This document shows positions 1 through 11,870 of a stretch of DNA of 64,000 bases, in pieces. Every line of letters begins with the position of its first letter. Within the stretch, counting starts at the first letter, position 1. A program made the position numbers and the translations under genes. The notes beneath the pieces are model-generated. The model was not told the DNA's origin, searched no databases, and was given only the letters and a program-made list of their open reading frames with translations. The DNA is from Heliocidaris erythrogramma. Lineage: Eukaryota > Echinodermata > Echinoidea > Camarodonta > Echinometridae. The stretch covers positions 52,273,925 to 52,337,924 of the forward strand of contig CM046858.1 of assembly GCA_025617745.1 (NCBI GenBank). The letters run 5' to 3'.

Positions 1-26
1 AATTTATTTACGAAGAACTTGATGAG

Positions 27-341
27 TTGGCTTTTGCATTTTTGTGGGGTGGGGGAAATAAAATTAACAAAAGTACTATGTATTTAGATTACCACCTTGG
101 TGGCTTGAAAATGATGAACTTTCAATGGTTGATAAAGGCACAGAGGGTTATGTGGATTAAAAGACTAAAAGAAAATAATGCAATGAAATGGAAACAATAT
201 TTCAAATATGCTACAAAACATCTAGGGGGAGAATTTATATTTTCTTGCGATTACTTGCTTGGATTGTTGAAGGTATCACTGCTGCAATTTTATATGAATT
301 TATTAGAAGTGTGGATAGATACAAGGGATTTTTCGATTTAA
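27..341 (+). pseudogene. LINE ORF2 fragment (region after the RT domain)
   Basis: The open frame includes FAFLWGGGNKINKSTMYLDY, then GGLKMMNFQWLIKAQRVMWI. Phrases of the type 'WGG...K...GGLKM.N...KA.R..WI' are typical of L1/Tx1 ORF2 between the RT and its C-terminal zinc-binding domain. It runs off as a frameshift at about 341; related sequence continues in other frames to ~572 (DFQLIETIYKTIPDFQ). Confidence 0.62.
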
Positions 342-961
342 ATCAGAAACATTTAAAGGGAACAAGATGTTTTTGAACAATAAATTTATACGAGTTGAAG
401 GAAAATGCATATTTGACCAAAAATGATATGAAAAAAATATTTATAGATTGAAACATATCATGGATTGTGATGGAAACTTAAGATCGTTTTCATACTTCCA
501 TAGACAGGGGTTAAATTTTAATGATTTTCAATTGATAGAGACAATTTATAAAACGATTCCAGATTTCCAGTAAGCTGGAAACGAAACATGAATGTGAATA
601 ATTCTCTTCCCATTCTCTATCACATTATTTTTAAATTATATTTTATCTCAAAGGGCTTTCATGCTGTCAAGCCTCGGCTTATTATGAAAACCCTCTTGTT
701 TGATTTCTCTTTCTATAATCCTACTGTTAGCCTTGCACTTTAAGATATATTGATGTCATGATGTTCCATTGTATTGTATATCGCATAATTTGTATAACGT
801 ATGCATTATTTGATGAATTGAGAAATCAAGCAGAAATAAATAAATCTAATCAAATAAATCCAATGATACTTCTCTTCGAGAAGAAATATCGTTTATATCC
901 GGAAAAAATAGTTATATCGATAAATGATATTGTATCTAAAAATATATGCTAATTTTATGAA

Positions 962-1486
962 TTGCAACTTGCAAATATAATTTTTTCGCATAAAAAGAGT
1001 GAAAACAATTTTATAAGACCAAGGCAGTGTACTCCGAACAGCCGATTAAGGGAGTTTCAGTTTAAAATGTTGCATGGGATTGCTTACACAAATCATCATT
1101 TGTTCCGCTTTAAAATCTTGGAAAATAATCTTTGCTGTTATTGCAAACAAGAAGAAACATATCGTCATCTATTTTTTGAATGTGAACATGCTTCTTTGGT
1201 TTGGAATGATTGCAACGAGATGTTTCACTTTTTATCTATTGGTAATTTAACCTGGGAAGAAATATTTGGCGGAATAGAATTAGAAGATGAGGGAAAGGAA
1301 CGGTTGGTTAATCATTGTTTCATCTTTGTAAAATTTTCAATCTTTAAAGGAAGAGAAAGGGGTTCGCCAATAACTATAGATGAAATTAAAAGAAATTTTA
1401 AAGAAGAAGAAAGGGAAGAAAAAAAGCTGGAAGTGGAGAGAGGCAAAATTTCTCTCCATTTAAGGAAATGGGCAAATCTAAATTGA
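962..1486 (+). pseudogene. LINE ORF2 C-terminal zinc-binding (zf-RVT) fragment
   Basis: 174-aa open frame with CCYCKQEETYRHLFFECEHA and a Trp six residues on: the CxxC-x7-H-x4-C plus W pattern of the RT-associated zinc-binding domain of L1-clade LINEs. The upstream part (758-952) carries LRNQAEINKSNQINP in another frame, so the ORF is broken just before this piece. The C-terminal end is Glu/Lys-rich. Confidence 0.7.
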
Positions 1487-1657
1487 ACAATTAATAGGGA
1501 GAGCGAGGTACAGGTAAAGGTTGAGCAAGAGCCAAATATATTCTTTCTTCTCTCTTCTTCCTTACAGAGACGGTATAAAGAAACAGGAAATCATATCCCT
1601 TCCATGTGTTTGAGGCAAAATTAGGGAGCGTGCTCTCACCCCCCCCCCCCCCCCCCC

Positions 1658-2190
1658 GGGGATGGGAGGGTAGACTCACAGCACCTGTTTTTGTTTTGTT
1701 TTTTTTATTTGTTTTTCGCTCTTACCCTTTAACACATAACGTTATTTCAATTTGTATAATACAAGTCATATTTTTTCTTCTATATCATGTTAAAATTTCT
1801 TCAATGATGTATAATTATAAAATTATAAGATATTCAAATAATATGTACAATTTGTTTAATGAGAGTTGCTATGTATTTATAAGATTTGAGAGAAAACAAT
1901 AAAAACATCAATTAAAGTTGCTTTACACGGGGAGGGGTGGGGAGGGGTAGAACAGCACCTGATTTTATCTTTTCGGTTTTCTCTCTTATCCCTTAAGACA
2001 TTACATTTCAATATTTATGTGTAAGATACAAGTAATATTTTCTTCATTATTTTCAGATTCTTTCAATGTTTGATGTATAATTGTATCATTTTGTTAAAAT
2101 ATTTGTTCAAATAATTTGTACCATTTGTTTAATGAAAATTGCATTTTATGTATTTGATTTGAGAGAAAACAATAAAAAATATCTTAAAAA
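1658..2190 (+). repeat. Tandem duplication of the LINE 3' end (~274-bp period)
   Basis: CAGCACCTG...GAGAGAAAACAATAAAAA occurs twice, starting at about 1679 and 1953. Copies are ~80% similar and each is preceded by a G-rich run. A C19-type homopolymer lies just upstream (1639-1657). Confidence 0.6.
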
Positions 2191-2409
2191 AAAAAATCTG
2201 TGTAACCTTGTAGTTTTGACCCCATAGTTAGTATAGTACTGCAACTACTCTATAGCGCCGCTAAGGCGTGGGTCTGCCGCCTTTGACGGCCTTTCTAGTC
2301 TTTTTCTTCTTTTTTTAAAAGATGTGTCGATGGAACAAATATTCCATGCACCTATATAGCTTGAATTACAATTACACAAATATTTAAAAAAAAACATATA
2401 AATGCTTAC

Positions 2410-2501
2410 ATATGCTCAATGATAGAAGACACTTTGTGTTTGTAGGCCTTTCTGTGAAGCATGTAGCGAAGATGGAACATCTGATACAAATTGTCAGCTT
2501 C
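2410..2501 (-). CDS. SAMHD1: SAMHD1 module B, exon NLYQMFHLRYMLHRKAYKH (92 nt)
   Basis: 92 nt between CATCTCTAG and GTAAGC. It encodes EADNLYQMFHLRYMLHRK, then AYKHKVSSIIEH and a split Met codon. R366, H370, Y374, H376 and K377 equivalents are kept; R372 is Lys and Q375 is Lys. Last exon of the gene in the window; about 250 codons of module B are still expected further left. An open frame on the opposite strand (2412-2615) is only its shadow. Confidence 0.9.
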
Positions 2502-2889
2502 CTAGAGATGTCAGGAAATAGTATGAAGCACATTTATCATACTGTAATTGTTAAAACATTCAAGACAAAAGTGCCACAAGCTTTGCCACATTTACCTAAA
2601 CACGTTCAAAAGTAACAATGTTAACCTATAATTTAATACTAAGTTTTCTTTTGCATGGTATTTAACTTGTAAAATACTTTTTCATTATCCCATTAGGTAA
2701 ACCAGTTTCCATGCCTTAATAGTTCAATTTCTGCATTCCAGTGACACGGATAACGTTCATAGTGGGGTAACAAGAAACAAAATATAAAGCAATAAATTCA
2801 AATAATTAACCAACATTAATTGTTTCCTTCATTAAACCTAATGTCATAGGGAAGTTTCATATCAACTATAGGTCACTTTAATCAATAAA

Positions 2890-3718
2890 GAAACAGAGCC
2901 CAAGAAGTGCTGACACTACGAGTATCATGAGCACGAGGCTTACTGTCGGATAAAAGAGCCTCTGTGCCAGCGGCCCTAATAGCCTCGACGATCCACCTAG
3001 AGATGGAATCAAGAGAGGCAGGAGAAAAAGGCTCTCTAGTGATCAGGAACAACTGATCATCCTTACGATAAGACTTAGTCTTATCAATATACCATTTGAG
3101 AGCCCTTACAGGACACCAAACTTTGTCCTCGCGCACAGAAGAAAAGTCAGAAAGCGGACAAAGAAAAATCTCAACAGGGCCAGAGGCAGCTGTCTGATTC
3201 TTGGCAATAAAAGAAGCCTTAGGAATCAATCTTTTCTCTCCCAGCGAACATGACCAGGAGTAAGACAGAGAGCATGAAGAGTACTGCGCCTCTGCCCAGA
3301 GGCAATAGCTACCAAAAAGAGCGTCTTAACCGTAAGATGATGAAGCGAAGCTTCACCTAACGGTTCGAAAGGAGGTTTCGCCAAGGCCTCCAGGACCTTA
3401 GGCAGACTCCAAGACGGTACTAACTTAGAAAAAGAAGGTCGTTTCAGAAAGAACGAGCGAATCAAACCACTTAGTAGCGGGGAATTGGAAATCCCCGAAC
3501 CATCTGAGAAACCCGAATGAATGGCCCCGATCGCCGAACGGTAGCCTCGGATAGTAGAGATAGATCTCCCTTTGTCAAATAACGAGATTAAGAAATCCGC
3601 AATTGAACCAATAGGAGCCTTAGAAGGGGTTTGATTTCTCTCTTTACACCAAAGGAAAAAGACCGAGAGACGGGAATTGTAAATTTCCCTAGTAGAAACC
3701 CTACGACTGGACATTAAA
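2890..3718 (-). pseudogene. DIRS tyrosine recombinase, truncated (copy 1)
   Basis: Begins SSRRVSTREIYNSRLSVFF (core-binding part), has the catalytic Arg in GQRRSTLHAL, then a 7-bp deletion at ~3229 shifts the frame before KNQTAASG. HDTRSVSTSWALF (the H-x-x-R box) is present, after which the element ends; the catalytic Tyr is lost. The ~55-60-bp loss at the 5' side fuses its frame to the RNase H frame upstream. Confidence 0.75.
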
Positions 3719-5644
3719 CAAGCAGTCAAATGAAGGGACTCCGGACTGTGGTGAATAATCCCCGAGAGGGGCTGCAACACCAGATCCGCTCTTAACGGGA
3801 GAACGAACGGTTGAGCCCTTAGGAGGCTCATAAGCTCTGGAAACCAATTCCTCCTGGGCCAAAAGGGAGCTATTACAAGCACCCGCGCCCGATCTTCCCT
3901 GATTTTCCGCAAGACACGCGGAATCAGTTGGAAGGGAGGAAAGGCGAATCCCTGAAGGTTCTCCCAGCTGAGGGAGAAAGCATCTAGAGCCCATGCTCCC
4001 TGATCGCGAACACGGGAGCAATACTTCGGCAGCTGGTGATTTAGCACCGACGCAAATAGATCCACTTCCAGAGGACCTAGGCAACTGCGAATGCAGCAAA
4101 AAACCTCCGGATGGAGCATCCATTCCGATGGAAGATACCTGCCCCGAGACAGAAAATCCGCAATGAGGTTTTCCCGACCGGGGATGAAAGAGGCCACGGG
4201 TGTGATCGCCATGCGACGACACCACCTCCACAGCCGAGCTGCTAGGGCATTCAGGGCAGCCGAACGAGTGCCTCCCTGCCGATTGATATATGCCGCCACA
4301 GTAACATTGTCCGTGAGAATCAGAACCGAACGACTGAGAAGTCGACTTCTGAAATGGAGCAAGGTCAACAGAACTGCCATAAACTCCAGGACATTGATAT
4401 GGGGAAGAGTCCCAAGATGAGACCAATCCCCCGCAACCGTGCTGCCGTTGCAGTGTCCTCCCCACCCCAACCGAGAGGCGTCCGTCGAAACCGATATCGA
4501 CGGGAGAGGGGCAGTGAAGGACCTGCCTCGCGCGAGAAACCTGAGGAGATGTCTCTGAAAAGGTCTCATGAGGAGCCGGCAGTCCTCTAGAACGTCGACT
4601 AGACTGGCTAGATAACCTAAAAACTGAAGCCACTGTCTGGCCGTGACCCTTCTGGCCAGCAAGAGCTTGCGAGCCGCAGAGACAATGGTGAGAATCCTGT
4701 CTCGACTGGGCCGAGCCAACTGATTCCGTATGTCTAACACCGCCCCCAGAAAAACTGGGCTGCGAGTAGGAACTAACTCTGACTTTTCCCAATTTATTAG
4801 GAAACCTAAGTCTTGAGTAAGAGACGAGCAAACGAGTCTCGTCCAACAAACGATCGCGCGACTCCGCAAGGAGAAGCCAATCGTCCAGGTAACAAAGCAA
4901 CCGAAGGCCGCGTCGCCTCAGAGAGGCCGCCAGCACAGCTACAACTTGAGTAAAAACCCGAGGGGCCGGGCGCAGCCCGAAGGGAAGAGCCCGAAAACGA
5001 TAAGTCTCTGAGAGGAAGGAGAACCCCAGAAGATCGCGGGATGCGCGATGAATGGGAATGTGAAAATACGCGTCCTTGAGATCTATCGAGACCGCGTAGT
5101 CCTTCCTCTTGATCAACGGAAGAATGGAGGCGAGAGTCTCCATCCGAAAATGAACCGGAGGAATGAATTTGTTTATTCTTTTCAGGTTCAGTATCAAACG
5201 AAGTTTTCCCGAGCGCTTGGGAATAACAAAAATTGGAGAAAGGGAAAGAGACGGCCTGTCTCTTACCCTTTCTATAGCCCTCTTTTCCAATAGAGACTCG
5301 ATCTCCTTTGAAGCATGAGATCGAGCCAGGGCAGACATGGGAGGTGACCGAATTCTTATAGCCCCTCCGGGGAGCGAAGCGAAAAGATCTATGAAGAATC
5401 CGTCTCGCACGACGGAGAGAACAAACGCGTCCCCGGAGATGGCCTCCCAAGCGGGGAGAAAGGAATGAAGTCGGCCACCTACCAAATTCGGAAGAACAAA
5501 CGCTCGGGGAAAAACATCAAAACCCAGGCTTGGCCTTATGCGAAGCCGTCGCCTTACGAGAACCTCTCGAAAAGCCCCTGCCACGACTCCCTCTCCCGCG
5601 AGGAGGAGGAGGCTGCGGCTCAGAAGGCGGGACCCTAGACACAC
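3719..5644 (-). pseudogene. DIRS reverse transcriptase / RNase H (copy 1), frameshifted
   Basis: RT motifs SIDLKDAYFHIPIH, LPFGLRPAPRVFT and CYLDDWLLLA (the YxDD box) are readable from 5644 to ~4818. A 2-bp deletion there moves the rest (LTQDLGFLINWEKSEL, RNase H STDASRLGWGG and LTDNVTVAAY) into another frame. Compared with copy 2, 28 residues before the RNase H domain are missing in frame. It cannot make a full RT as it stands. Confidence 0.82.
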
Positions 5645-7745
5645 GACTGCGTTGACCCGAAGCGGGACCAGCAGGCCTACGCCGGACAGGGGCCCGCGTT
5701 GACTTAGAGCTAGTGTGAAACTGCTTAGTCATATCCGAGATCTGTTTTCGCGCATCGATCTCTCTCTGAAAAACCGTAGCGAATTTACCACCAAAAAGCG
5801 AAGGACCCGAGACGGAACATCCCGGAGAAGTTGAGCAATGCCCGACTCTCTAACACCCAGTGCCGAGAGAGCCAAGGTCCTGCGACGGAACGTAGCCGAA
5901 GCAGCTGCGGTGGAAAGCTGCGACCACTGCAGACAAAAAAAGAGTATGCAGCAAGTCGTCAATAACCAGCTTGTCACCATCAGTAACATTCAACTCCTCC
6001 GCCCTGGACCTAAGGTCGGAGAGAAACCCTTGAAAAGCCGCCAAACGCATACCTGACCTAACCTGGTTTTCAATATTAGACCAAAGCTTATCCTCCGCCT
6101 TGAACGCAGCGGAGGTAAGCGGATTAGTCGCCTGCAAGCGACGAGAAATAGTCTTAGCTTTGAAAAAGCTGTCTTGATCCTGAGAACCGAAGGCGAAAGC
6201 CTTACCCTTAACCGCAGTAGGGCGCTTAACCAACAGCGCAGCCTCAATGCGGTCATACTCCAGCTTGAAATCCTCCTCGAGAGCAATACCCTCGGAGGAA
6301 TCCTGCTGCTTAAACCAACGCGAAGTCGAACCCTGCGCGCGGGCTGACTGAAATTCAGGGAGATATTTAAACAAAGCAATCGCTTCCATCCCACACAGGG
6401 CGAGCGATTGAGGCTCCGCCTGCCCAAGCGATTCAGAAACCGAAGCTTGAGAGGCCGCCTCCAAGTCTGGTTCCACCCGAGTGGAATGAGACAAAGGACC
6501 GCAAACAAAGGACTCAGCAGGCAGAGCCCCGCATGGTTCAACAAAAGTCTCCTCGCCCGGCGGCGCCCCAAGGGCCGCGGGAATAGGAGGCACATGCGAA
6601 CCCGACTCAGACGAATCAATCACAAAAGGCTGATTAGTCTCAAAGTCAGACCCCTGAATAGGGACAGAAGTCAGGGTTGAAGTAGCCGGTACAAAGGACC
6701 AACCCTGATTCTGAGCAAAAGCCCGCATCATGCTGAACATATCAGCTTGAGAGGAGCTAGCCGGGTTAGCCAGGCCAGACGGGCAAGAGGTCGGCAAAGC
6801 CTTGCCACTTTTTGCCTTCTTCTTGGCCTTTTTCTTGGCTGGCTCGACAAGAGTCGTAGCCGAAACCCTTTTCTTAGAACGCTTAATCGGATTCGTTCGG
6901 ATCTCCGAAGCCGCTTCGGAAACACGAACCGAACCCTCCGCGGAGGGACGTTCACTTCCCTTAAAGGGATTAGAGCGCTCAGGGCGTAAGCCCAAAGAAT
7001 CGCCCAAATCACCCATATTGGCTAAGCAAGAAGATGCAGTAGCCATGGGTTGGGAGCTAAAAGCACCCAGTGCGGGGGCAGACCGAGATGACTCGGTATG
7101 TGCCCGATGACTACTAAAGGCGTGTGAACCCACTATTGGACCGCTAGAGAGCGGCAATAGGGGAGCACTAGTAGTCACGCACTCAGGTGAAAACACCTGT
7201 TGCTCCGAAGAGCGTCCATAATTGTTAGCTCGAGCATTCCCATTAGCTGGCAATGTAGACAGCCCAGGAAGTACTCGTTCCCCCATATGGCGTCGGCCGG
7301 GGGCTAGGGTTTGAGAACCCAGACCAACATGGACTAAGCCCGTGGGTTGCCCTGCAGTAGTGGGGCGCGTCTCCCCTAACGGATCAGAGCGAGTGAACGC
7401 TACCGTACGGGAAACAACCGCCCCCCCCCCCCCTTCTGGTCTTGACGACCGGGGGATTGGATTCGAGATATCCAAACCACTAGAATCTGACGCCACCCAC
7501 CCCGAAACCACGGGCTTCGGAGTTGACAATCCAGACTCAGTTAACGCCACCCGTCCCGAAGCCGCAAGCTCCGAGACTGGCAAACTCTGCAAGGAAACAC
7601 CACTAGGCAACTTACCCTTAGCCCTCCTCCCTCCCCCATGTACCGAAGTACTCGGGAGAGTTCTGGAAGGCCGAGTCGTCTTGCTAGACGACTCTTCGGA
7701 AGAAGCAGGTCTCCGTGACCTAACTGCTTCTTCTTCCGAATCCAT
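5517..7745 (-). pseudogene. DIRS gag-like ORF (copy 1)
   Basis: Start taken at the ATG at 7745 (MDSEEEAVRSRRPASSEE) rather than the 31-residue hydrophobic upstream extension. A ~630-aa Ser/Pro/Ala-rich protein with a Lys-rich patch (KKKAKKKAKSGK). The frame ends at 5850; related sequence continues in other frames (LSALGVRESGIAQLLRDVP at ~5850, then MTKQFH... and an RGRGSRGRGFSRGSRK basic tail at ~5570), so it looks frameshifted near its end. Position and composition fit the nucleic-acid-binding gag of DIRS elements; the fold is not recognisable by eye. Confidence 0.6.
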
Positions 7746-8139
7746 ACCACTGCAATAAAACAGACAATAAAGTATACTTTTCAAAATAAGAAAAACTGAA
7801 TGCAGTAATAAGACTAAACTTATTTGGGAGATACGCACAAAAAATTTTCACAGCCAAAACCGTAAGAACAAACACCAAACCCAAAGGCTCGGTGACAAAC
7901 GGAAACACCCGCAAACACACAGAAATATCTACGTGGGGCTGACCGTGAAAGAGAAAAATAAATGCCAAGAAAGGAATCAAAATATCCCTTGCAATCGGCA
8001 AGAGTGACTACTAAAACACAAAGTACTATAATCTAAGCGAATATAGGTACCTAAAAGTGCTTTAAATATGCGAAAAAGCGCGCCTAAAAGATACTATACG
8101 ACCTGATTTCAGGAGCGCTGTGACTAGACGTCCTATCTC

Positions 8140-8326
8140 GTCGGGGGCGAGCAAGAAAGAGGAAGATGGCCGTAGCGTGTTGACGCGCGTGAGTGGCGAA
8201 GGGGACAATAGGATTACGGGGGGTGCGCACAATATTGTGACTCATGTGTGTTAAATTCTCGAAGGGGTCCCGTAGTCAAGACTACTGGCATAATAGGTAG
8301 GTATATATGATTTATTGCAGTAAATT
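8140..8326 (-). repeat. DIRS terminal repeat, 5' end of copy 1
   Basis: Near-identical to 21118-21294 of copy 2, and inverse to 17706-17908. It ends ...TTATTGCAGTAAATT, the outer end predicted by copy 2's internal complementary region. Confidence 0.8.
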
Positions 8327-8445
8327 ACCGCTTAGATGAGCTTCAGCTTGCTGCGAGACTGCAAACAGACCGATTTTCTCCATCATAAGGAGTCTAAAAT
8401 TGTAAAAAAAAAAACAATCAAAAAACAGATAGTTGTAATGTTTAC

Positions 8446-8640
8446 CGTATCTCTGAAGCATAATATCTGCCTGCCATTGGCTTGTTGAATTACTCTGGCA
8501 AATTCCATGCATCTCTTGTGATCGAAATCATTGCGTATCCCCAGTTGGTGACAGTCCCTGGCAAAATAATCCCATTTGTCCACATCAATGCCAGTCGGCT
8601 TGTTAGCGACGATTTGGTAGAGAAATCGCTTTTCTGCACG
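8446..8640 (-). CDS. SAMHD1: SAMHD1 module B, exon with catalytic DVDK motif (195 nt)
   Basis: 195 nt, 65 codons, phase 0 to 0, between TTGCAG and GTAAAC. It encodes [17 protein letters not shown], then [17 protein letters not shown], then [17 protein letters not shown] and CFRDT. D311, K312, W313, Y315 and D319 equivalents are all present. It is more human-like at W313 than the module A copy (Phe). A DIRS element begins about 120 bp past its donor. Confidence 0.94.
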
Positions 8641-9162
8641 CTGCAATAAGATCATGAATTTATTTTCAGGTATGGAGAAATTTGCTCGTAGTACGGTTAA
8701 AATAAGTTTACAGTATAAAGAAAATAAGATATTTTGATCGTTAATATACTTTGACCTCTTCTGACCAAATCTCGCGTATATGACATAGGTGAATTATGTA
8801 AGGCAAATATACAGTACTGGTCAAAATTATTAGAACACCTGCTAAAAATTACTAAATTTGATTTTCATTCGTTTATTTTTATTTTTATTTGTTTTGTTTA
8901 ATATATCCTCATTTTTGGTTGTTGAATTTTGTAATAAAGTCAAGTGAAAGGTATGGGTCATTGTCAAGTCCCTATTGAGTAAAATGTTGGTGTTTTCTAC
9001 ACAATCCCGAACCTCTTCCCCCACCAGAAATTCCAAATTGATATCTTTCTGGAACGTGTCAGTGTAGTGATTTATTTTAACATTGGAGCTGTTCCAGCAT
9101 TTCTGAAGTTTATTGCAGTGTGATCCCTTGAGGTTGCATTACGTCTTACATTAGTTAGTCCC
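8641..9162. other. Intron stretch, possible Tc1/mariner end
   Basis: CAGTACTGGTCAAAATTATT at 8812, followed by AGAACACC, resembles the outer end of Tc1-like elements (CAGT..GTCAAAATTATTAG). No second terminus or transposase is seen, so at most this is a remnant. The rest is AT-rich and uninformative. Confidence 0.35.
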
Positions 9163-10768
9163 ATATTCAGCTTGAACAAGCCTCGCTCTTCAATGATCAC
9201 TTTACGTAGTGGTCGAGGAAGGCGAAACCACAATGACTTCTCTGAAGGTCAATGTAACTGCTAGGCTCAACGCAGTCGTTATTTCATTAATCCCGAGAAA
9301 AAAAATTCACAAGAAAGATAGAAAGACAAAAAAGATAGAAGGAAAAACAAAGAAATAACATAAGACAGAAAGTGGAAATGATAAGATAAAAATAAAGAAT
9401 AACATAGGGAAAATAGGAAGATGGGAAGACAGAAGGAAAAAAACCAAAGAATAAATGTAAGGAAGATAGAAAGACAAAATGACAGGGATAAAAACAAAAA
9501 CATAAGAAAGATAAAAACAAAGAATAACATAAGGAAAGACAGAAACAGATAAATATAGAAGGAAAAAGCAAAGAATAACAAGGAAAGATAGAAAGAGAAC
9601 AAGATAGAAGGATAAAAACAAATAATAGCATAAGAAGGATTAAAAAAAAGAATAACATATTTTGGAAAGATAAAAAGACGAAATGATAAGTATAAACAAA
9701 GCATAACATAAGGAGAAATAGAAAAAGCGAAAGATAGAAGGAAAAACAAAGAATAACATAAGGAAAGATAGAAGAGAAGAAGAAATATGGAAAAATAAAA
9801 AACATAAGGAAAGATCGAAAGAGAAGAAGATAGAAGGATAAAAACAAAGAATAACATATTAAGGAAAGATAGAAAGACGAAATGATAAGTATATACAAAG
9901 TATAGCATAAGGAAAGATAGAAAAAGCAAAATATAGAAGAAAAACAAAGAATAACATAAGGAAGGATAGAAGAGAAGAAGAAATAAGGAAAAACATAGAA
10001 TAACATAAGGAAATATGAAAAGAGAAGAAAATAGAAGGATAAAAACAAGGAATAACATAAGGATAAAAACAAAGAATAGCATAAGGAAAGATAGAAAGAG
10101 AAGATGATAGAAGGATCAAAACAAAGAATAACAAAAGTAAAGATAGAACGAGTAGAAAATATAAGGAAAAACAAATAATAACATAAGGAAAGATAGAAAG
10201 AGAACAATATAGACGGATCAAACCAAAGAATAACATAACAGGTACAAAAAAAGAATAACTTAAGTATAGAACGAAAGATAAGTAGATAGAAGGAAAAAAA
10301 AAAAAACAGTGAAAATTTACGAATGAAGACGAGACATCGTCCCCTTCAGCACCTTATTGTTTGCTAGATCGACCACACACAGCGAAATCGACTGCTTGCA
10401 ATTGCTAATTCAGCCTGTTGTCCACATCTACCGACTGTTTTTAGAACTTAGTAAGGAACATAACATATCAAATATTGTCAATTTGTCACAAAACGGCGCT
10501 GTAAATTTTTAAAAGCCACGCGGTCAATCCAACGCGTATATACTATTCTACATAAAGTCACAATCACTCACTTCACGACTCAAAACCAAATTGCACCAAC
10601 GGTGTTGAATGCTAAGGTGTAGAGACAGGTTTTGAAGAGAGTCGGGATTTTTCATAGGGTTGTGAATTATGTGCGACCCTCTCTGAGTTCGCTCGTCGTG
10701 TTATGAAGTAATAGAATCACTCCGTAGAGTGGTCATTGAAGACCGAGCTTTGCTCAAGCTGATATTCG
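9163..10768. mobile_element. Inverted-repeat element enclosing a ~1-kb minisatellite
   Basis: ATTCAGCTTGAACAAGCCTC at 9164 and the bases after it (to ~9212) are ~85% identical, inverted, to 10717-10768. Between them lies the purine-rich minisatellite. Looks like a non-autonomous fold-back-type element; no transposase is visible and the borders are approximate. Confidence 0.5.
9296..10310 (+). repeat. Purine-rich minisatellite, ~50-bp unit
   Basis: About 20 degenerate copies built from AGGAAAGATAGAAAGAGAAG, then AAGATAGAAGG, then ATAAAAACAAAGAATAACAT. The long Phe/Leu/Ser-rich open frames on the minus strand across it are composition artefacts. Related units recur at 61560-61770. Confidence 0.85.
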
Positions 10769-11487
10769 ATAGAGTTGAGTTCAGTTGAGTTTGAGTTTCT
10801 TAACAACACATCACATAAATGACAGTATAATCATTAATATAAAGCGTAATGATATTACATGAATACATAATACATAAAAAAGTACTTACATGAAATGAAT
10901 ATAAATGTATTTGCAATAAGATGTAGGCATGTTTGTAGATCATTGAACAATCGAGTACGTGATTACACTTAGCTGAATGTCATACAGTTCCACTATTTAT
11001 ACTAAGATAAAGTTGCTAATTGGAACTGGAAGTTAGCACAAGTGCTAGTCGAGCCTAGTTCCATTCTTTTGGCAAGATGCTTGCTTCGTTATTTTTTCAT
11101 TTCAATTCATCTTGTATTCACAAATATTAAAAGACGATACAGTGTTTTATAGATTACATTTTTTTTTGCGGAGAGAAAAAAATATCAAAGGCAGTGAATT
11201 TTCTTTTTCAAATAATTACAAAAATAATGTTTGATTAAAACAATATATTTTTTCACATGTATGAAGTATACAGTAGAATGAAAATTGAAAACATGTATAG
11301 CAAATGTAGTATTACAGATTACAAGTAATACATGAATAACAAAATAGAAAAAAATAAAAAGAGAAACAAATAAACAAACAATAAAGCTTAATCCTAAGCT
11401 ATAAAGATCACCAAATAAATGTATGTGATAAATGGAGAACACAAAAAAGATGATTTTTAAGCTCACAACATCAATTACATTAATAAT
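10769..11487. other. Intron stretch without recognised features
   Basis: AT-rich; no exon, motif or repeat is recognised. Confidence 0.5.
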
Positions 11488-11579
11488 GTTAATTATTCAA
11501 TTGTCTCCAACGGCCACCAGAAGGTGGTAACACACGCAACTGCTGTGTGATAGGTTGCTCGACTGCTGTGAAAAAAAAA

Positions 11580-11645
11580 GGATTCGAACCCGAGATCTCT
11601 GGGTTACTAGGCCAGTGTCATAACCACTAGACCACCGGAGTGCCC
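11580..11645 (-). pseudogene. tRNA-Thr(AGT)-like, truncated (unit 1)
   Basis: Same body as the two following copies, but it lacks the 3' acceptor part and has T-stem changes (GGGTTCGAATCC retained, stem altered). Confidence 0.6.
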
Positions 11646-11791
11646 TTAGTGGTTTTTAGGTTCGAACTATCCCATTAATATGTCAAATCAATGTTATAGA
11701 ATTAATCCGTTGGGTAACATGAAATAATGTTGTTAATTATTCAATTGTCTCCAACGGCCAGGTTGCTCGACTGCTGTGAAAAAAAATCACA

Positions 11792-11870
11792 GGCAGACCG
11801 AGCGGGATTCGAACCCGCGACCTCTGGGTTACTAGACCAGTGTCATAACCACTAGACCACCGGAGTGCCC
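11792..11870 (-). tRNA. tRNA-Thr(AGT)-like sequence, probably pseudo (unit 2)
   Basis: On the minus strand: A box TGGTCTAGTGG, anticodon loop CTAGTAA (anticodon AGT, identical to animal tRNA-Thr loops), perfect T arm GCGGG-TTCGAAT-CCCGC, then a T-run. The inner anticodon-stem pair is T-C, and two acceptor pairs (2-71 and 3-70) mismatch. Box A, box B and terminator would suit RNA polymerase III, but the acceptor argues against a charged tRNA. Confidence 0.5.

Larger units (their letters stand above)
1..2195 (+). mobile_element. Decayed L1/Tx1-type LINE, 3' part
   Basis: Antisense to the host gene. It contains the C-terminal end of an ORF2 polyprotein in at least three pieces, then a G/C-run-bearing 3' untranslated region that is tandemly duplicated, and ends in an A-rich tail near 2185-2195. 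The ORF is broken between 341 and 962 by frameshifts and stops, and by a stretch (~575-770) in which no ORF2-like sequence is seen. The 5' side is outside the window. Confidence 0.72.
2890..8326 (-). mobile_element. DIRS-type tyrosine-recombinase retrotransposon, copy 1 (3'-truncated)
   Basis: Same strand as the host gene. 5' terminal repeat (8140-8326), gag-like ORF, RT/RNase H and a truncated tyrosine recombinase follow in DIRS order. Homology to copy 2 stops at ~2890 (copy 2 position ~18263), so the catalytic-Tyr end of the recombinase, the internal complementary region and the left terminal repeat are missing. Relative to copy 2 it has a 2-bp loss near 4818, an 84-bp in-frame loss near 4541, a ~55-60-bp loss near 3716 and a 7-bp loss near 3229. 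It sits wholly in the intron between the 8446-8640 and 2410-2501 exons. Confidence 0.85.

Noticed and set aside
2412-2615. Plus-strand 67-codon ORF, and a similar one at 61007-61216
   Set aside because: Both are antisense shadows of the paralogous 92-nt SAMHD1 exons; their similarity to each other comes from the minus-strand coding sequence.
4091-7110. Plus-strand ORFs across both DIRS copies (for example 4091-4420, 6802-7110, 7342-7758, 19789-20115, 20473-20838)
   Set aside because: They oppose clear gag, RT and recombinase frames on the minus strand in GC-rich sequence; shadow frames.
9279-10236. Four long minus-strand open frames rich in Phe, Leu, Ser and Tyr
   Set aside because: They are translations of the purine-rich minisatellite; every frame is open because the unit lacks stop triplets on that strand.
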